DNA from: an uncultured Lachnospiraceae bacterium
GTDB taxonomy: Bacteria > Bacillota > Clostridia > Lachnospirales > Lachnospiraceae
Direction: 5' to 3'
Length of the DNA: 64,000 nt
Assembly (NCBI GenBank): GCA_910584965.1
Contig: CAJUDZ010000013.1
Coordinates: 20,064-84,063 of the forward strand
The notes under the pieces are model-generated. The model saw nothing but the letters and a program-made list of their open reading frames with translations. It was not told where the DNA came from and searched no databases. Position 1 is the first letter of the stretch; each line of letters opens with the position of its first letter. Below are positions 60,987 through 64,000 of this stretch, piece after piece. The translations under genes and the position numbers were made by a program.

Positions 60987-62363
60987 ATGGCAGAACAACA
61001 GAAAAACGGGCTGGAGGAAGCCCTGGAGACCGGCGCATCCGCGGCACACCTCGCCAGGGGCGCCGTAAAAGCGGGAAAGGCAGTGTCCGGCGCGGCAAAA
61101 GGCGCGGCGGCAGGCGGTCCCTATGGCGCGGCAGCCGGGGCTTTATGGGAAGGACGCAGGTTTATTGGAAAGTTTGTGGCGGCGGCCGCTGTGTTACTGC
61201 TGCTTCCAGTGCTGTTTCTGCTTATGCTTCCCGGCCTGCTCTTTGACGGCTTTTCCTCCGCCTTCTCTCCGGCGGACCCGGAAACACCCATCCTGAACAG
61301 TGAAAATACTCTTATAGAGAATGCCAATACCATCATCTATACCATCAGCGCCATCCTGGGGGAAGGCATGGAGGATGTCATGAACCGGATCGAACGGGAT
61401 TTTGCCGCCTCGGGCGGAGACGGAATGGAGGTCATCAACCCTTATGAGGCAGTCCCCGTATACAATGCAAATCTCTTTGTTTCCCAGTACTGTGCGGCGA
61501 AGGAAAAGGACTTTGCGGATATCTCCATTGCTGACATGGCGGCTGTCATGCGCCGGGGGAAATCCCACCTCTATTCCTACCAGCGGACAGAGGAAATACG
61601 GGAAAAAACAGTAGAAGACCCGGATACCGGAGAAGAAACGACCATATCAGAGAAATGGATGATCTATACCATTTCCTATAATGGGGAAGCCTATTTTGCC
61701 GACCAGGTATTTGCCCTTACGGATGAGCAGAAAAGCCTTGCCTCGGATTATGCACAAAATTTAAGCCTTTTTCTGGGGGACGGGCTGATACAGAACCTGG
61801 AGGACTGGGAAGGAAACAGCATCCCTTCCCTGGGCGATGTCCGTTTCACGGACGGAGCCACGGAGGTTGTCTACTTCAACCAGCTGGATGAACGCTACGC
61901 CGGTAAGCCCTACGGCACCGACCATATCGGCGGCTACGGCTGCGGTCCAACATCCATGGCGATTGTGGTATCCTCCCTGGCGGGTGAGACCGTTGACCCG
62001 GAGCAGATGGCCCGGTGGGCTTATGAGAACGGCTACTGGTGCAAAGGCAGCGGTTCCTACCATGCCCTGATCCCAGGGGCCGCTGCACACTGGGGACTTG
62101 CCGTTTCCGGCTGCTCCCCCTCGGAACCCCAGCGGATACTGGATGCCCTGGCAGACGGGAAACTGGTGGTGGCTATCATGTCAAAGGGACACTTTACAAG
62201 CGGCGGCCATTTTATCGTGCTGCGGGGCGTAAAGGACGGGAAGATCCTGGTGGCGGACCCCGCCAGCTACAGACGGAGCGGACAGCTCTGGGATCTTTCC
62301 ATTATTTTAAACGAAGCCAGCAGGCGTGCCGGTGCGGGCGGCCCCTTCTGGATCATCGGCTGA
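60987..62363 (+). CDS. Membrane-anchored C39-type cysteine peptidase of the transfer apparatus
   Basis: 458 residues. A low-complexity Ala/Gly N-terminus, one membrane helix (about residues 58-78), a linker domain, and a C-terminal peptidase_C39-like papain fold with Cys319 (YGCGPTSMA), His408 (GGHFIVLRG) and Asp424 (VADPASY). Such proteins in Gram-positive conjugation systems take the place of VirB1/VirB8-type components: the membrane part joins the channel and the enzyme probably opens peptidoglycan. It starts immediately after the preceding stop. Confidence 0.82.
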   Translation: MAEQQKNGLEEALETGASAAHLARGAVKAGKAVSGAAKGAAAGGPYGAAAGALWEGRRFIGKFVAAAAVLLLLPVLFLLMLPGLLFDGFSSAFSPADPETPILNSENTLIENANTIIYTISAILGEGMEDVMNRIERDFAASGGDGMEVINPYEAVPVYNANLFVSQYCAAKEKDFADISIADMAAVMRRGKSHLYSYQRTEEIREKTVEDPDTGEETTISEKWMIYTISYNGEAYFADQVFALTDEQKSLASDYAQNLSLFLGDGLIQNLEDWEGNSIPSLGDVRFTDGATEVVYFNQLDERYAGKPYGTDHIGGYGCGPTSMAIVVSSLAGETVDPEQMARWAYENGYWCKGSGSYHALIPGAAAHWGLAVSGCSPSEPQRILDALADGKLVVAIMSKGHFTSGGHFIVLRGVKDGKILVADPASYRRSGQLWDLSIILNEASRRAGAGGPFWIIG

Positions 62364-62378
62364 ACCGCCCTGCCGGAG

Positions 62379-62434
62379 TCCGGCCATGAAACCTGTTTAC
62401 GGACGGTTCCGCTCTGCATCTGCCCATGGCCGGA
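62379..62434 (+). other. Inverted repeat before the VirB4 fusion gene
   Basis: TCCGGCCATG (62379-62388) and CATGGCCGGA (62425-62434), a perfect 10-bp stem with a 36-nt loop, 33 bp before the next start and with no T-run. It may adjust expression of the ATPase gene. Confidence 0.5.
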
Positions 62435-62466
62435 ACTGACACACTGCGAAAGAGAGGTACTACTAC

Positions 62467-64000
62467 ATGAACCATCAAAATGACCATGATACCTATATCA
62501 TCCCGCCGAACTTTGTAGACACGGGCACATTTTTCGGCGGCATGTTCCGGGCAAGGAACGTGATCGAGGCCGGCATCCTTGCCGCCGTGACCGGGCTGCC
62601 GGTATTTTTATTCCTTCCCCTGAGCCTGACCGCGCGGATCATCGTGCTGTGCCTGACCACCTTGCCCCTTGTGCTGTTTGCCCTGATCGGCATATCGGGG
62701 GAAAGCCTGTCGTCTTTCCTAGTCATCTTCTTAAAGTATATGAAGAACCGCCGCATCGTGGGCGGCGAAGGACAGGAAGCCATACGGAAAGCCCCCCGTT
62801 CAAAAAAAGAGAGAAAAAAGCACCGGAAAGGAAAACACAGTAATGAGGAAATTACGGCATCAGAAGATGCCGCCCAAAGTACAAAGCCCGCCGGAAAAAA
62901 CACTTCCGGTAAAAATGACAGGATTGGCGGCATATCCGGCTGGAAGCGCAAAGGGGAAGACGATTTTCCCGCAGAGTTCGACCAGGTGAAAGGATATGAG
63001 ATACGGCAGAAGCTCCGGCCCAGCCAGACACAGAAAAAACAGCAGGCCGGAACGAAAGCGAAAAAATCTTCCAAAGGAAGTAAGAGGGCATCAGAAAAGA
63101 TTTCCGGAAAAAGGACTTCACAAAAAACAGGCCGTCCGGATCGCAGGAACAGCCAGCATAAAAAGAACCGCTCCCCCAGAAAACCTCTGCACACGCCGGA
63201 ACCCCAGTTTACCCACTTAAACCCGGTGTCGGACTACCTGCCCATCCGTAAGATAGAAAACGGCGTCATCTATACAAAAGACCACCGGTATGTCAAGGTG
63301 GTGGAGGTGATCCCCATCAACTTCCTGCTCCGGAGCGCCCGGGAACAGAGGAGCATTATCTATTCCTTTGTTTCCTATTTAAAAATAAGCCCCGTAAAGC
63401 TCCAGTTCAAGGTGCTGACCCGCCGGGCGGATATCGGGCGCCACATGGACACGGTGCGCCGGGAGATGGCACAGGAGACCAATGAGCAGTGCCGGCTCAT
63501 GCAGGAGGATTACCTGCAGTTCATCCAGCAGATCTGCTCCCGTGAAGCGGTGACGCGCCGGTTTTTCCTGATCTTTGAATATGAACCCTGGGGGAACGCA
63601 AGGCGCACGGACGAGGAAGGGGAGGCCATCGGTTCTTTGCAGTCCACCGTCCATACTGCATCCAATTATCTCCGCCAGTGCGGGAATGAAGTGGTTCTGC
63701 CGGATAACGAGGACGAGTTTACCATAGATGTTCTCTATAATCTCCTGTGCCGGAAGGAAAGCGCCGCAAAGCCCCTCCCTGTCCGGGCAAAAGAAGTAGT
63801 GGCCCAGTACATGGCAAATGGAAGGGAGGCGGAAATCGACCATATCCCGGCCGGGGAATTTATCGCCCCCGCAGGCATTGACTTTACCCACGGAAGGTAT
63901 CTGTGCATTGACGGGCTTTATTATGCCTACCTGCTGATCCCCTCCGACGGCTATAAGACCCATGTGCCGGCCGGCTGGCTCAGCCTGATGGTCAACGCCG
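62467..64000 (+). CDS. PrgI-like membrane domain fused to a VirB4-type conjugation ATPase (partial at window end)
   Basis: An open frame with no stop from the ATG at 62467 (AGAGAGG upstream) to base 64000, 511 residues visible. Residues 1-100 are PrgI-like: a short hydrophilic start (YIIPPNFVDTG) and two close membrane helices (about 37-53 and 57-75). Residues 100-235 form a Lys/Ser/Arg-rich linker. From about residue 240 the sequence matches the start of TraE/VirB4 ATPases of clostridial elements: PVSDYLPIRKIENGVIYTKD, YVKVVEVIPINFLLRS, and a helix-rich N-terminal domain. The Walker motifs would lie beyond the window. In related elements PrgI and VirB4 are separate genes. Confidence 0.85.
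   Translation, partial: MNHQNDHDTYIIPPNFVDTGTFFGGMFRARNVIEAGILAAVTGLPVFLFLPLSLTARIIVLCLTTLPLVLFALIGISGESLSSFLVIFLKYMKNRRIVGGEGQEAIRKAPRSKKERKKHRKGKHSNEEITASEDAAQSTKPAGKNTSGKNDRIGGISGWKRKGEDDFPAEFDQVKGYEIRQKLRPSQTQKKQQAGTKAKKSSKGSKRASEKISGKRTSQKTGRPDRRNSQHKKNRSPRKPLHTPEPQFTHLNPVSDYLPIRKIENGVIYTKDHRYVKVVEVIPINFLLRSAREQRSIIYSFVSYLKISPVKLQFKVLTRRADIGRHMDTVRREMAQETNEQCRLMQEDYLQFIQQICSREAVTRRFFLIFEYEPWGNARRTDEEGEAIGSLQSTVHTASNYLRQCGNEVVLPDNEDEFTIDVLYNLLCRKESAAKPLPVRAKEVVAQYMANGREAEIDHIPAGEFIAPAGIDFTHGRYLCIDGLYYAYLLIPSDGYKTHVPAGWLSLMVNA

Larger units (their letters stand above)
53535..64000 (+). mobile_element. Integrated conjugative element, left portion
   Basis: It runs from the broken tRNA-Arg to beyond the window. 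All genes are on the plus strand. A regulatory/hypothetical block (53.8-56.1 kb) is followed by an AT-rich cargo cassette (56.3-58.4 kb) and a GC-richer type IV transfer block (VirB2-like, TrbL-like, C39 peptidase, PrgI-VirB4). No integrase or relaxase is visible here; they are expected to the right. Confidence 0.85.

Noticed and set aside
62493..63194. Minus-strand frame of 233 codons within the VirB4 fusion
   Set aside because: It is antisense to an uninterrupted, domain-bearing plus-strand frame and has Phe/Ser/Arg-rich antisense composition.
63379..63963. Minus-strand frame of 194 codons near the window end
   Set aside because: Antisense shadow of the VirB4 N-terminal domain.

Overview
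The window looks like the chromosome of a spore-forming, strictly anaerobic member of the Clostridia, most likely Lachnospiraceae. Evidence: the Bacillus/Clostridium sporulation-division block hup-rlbA-yabP-yabQ-divIC-spoIIE-like-tilS-hpt-ftsH, a CotS-type spore coat kinase-fold protein, a reverse rubrerythrin/rubredoxin pair under a PerR-like regulator, a probable Re-citrate synthase, and strong AGGAGG ribosome sites with frequent TTG/GTG starts. No rRNA gene or CRISPR array is visible.

Layout. 1-5.7 kb: two paralogous solute-binding lipoproteins with an unusual N-terminal Asp-box region (one cut by the window edge and frameshifted) face a two-component system across an intergenic region rich in inverted repeats. 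5.7-13.7 kb: prolyl-tRNA synthetase, an O-antigen-ligase-like membrane protein, an AI-2E family exporter, a pseudouridine synthase and a second two-component system, all on the minus strand. 13.8-15.2 kb: PerR-like repressor, reverse rubrerythrin and rubredoxin, an oxygen/peroxide defence unit with a PerR-type operator at the promoter. 15.2-20.1 kb: ECF sigma/anti-sigma pair, a DUF6323/DUF6179 pair and a MATE transporter. 20.1-25.6 kb: Hsp20 with a striking operator, probable Re-citrate synthase, and a VTC-DUF4956-CotH operon holding a structured intergenic element. 25.6-32.4 kb: an Rpn-type nuclease with a tandem-repeat tail, a TetR regulator, and a 1406-residue RND exporter with a large coiled-coil insertion, then tRNA-Leu(TAA) and tRNA-Tyr(GTA). 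32.4-53.5 kb: GH13 enzyme, the sporulation/housekeeping block, PEGA lipoprotein, CotS-like protein, CCA-adding enzyme, GH3 glucosidase, tRNA-Pro(CGG), thioredoxin, TrmB, D,D-carboxypeptidase and a DnaQ-fold exonuclease.

53.5 kb to the window end is the left part of an integrated conjugative element. It starts at a 42-nt fragment of tRNA-Arg(CCT) broken inside the anticodon loop. After a small plus-strand block of regulatory or hypothetical genes comes an AT-rich three-gene cassette (56.3-58.4 kb): an unknown 371-residue protein, a 120-residue zinc-ribbon/winged-helix-like protein, and a PD-(D/E)XK nuclease. It is tightly overlapped and sits where mobile elements carry defence cargo; this is the best candidate in the window for an undescribed system. 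The transfer genes follow behind a leader with helically phased repeats, an extended -10 promoter and two terminator-like hairpins: VirB2-like pilin, TrbL/VirB6-like protein, an alanine/glycine-rich membrane protein, a C39-type peptidase, and a long open frame running off the window in which a PrgI-like membrane domain is fused to the start of a VirB4 ATPase.

All functions are assigned by reading motifs and remembered family features; no database search was run. Several starts were moved from the longest open frame to the codon with a proper ribosome-binding site, as noted per entry.
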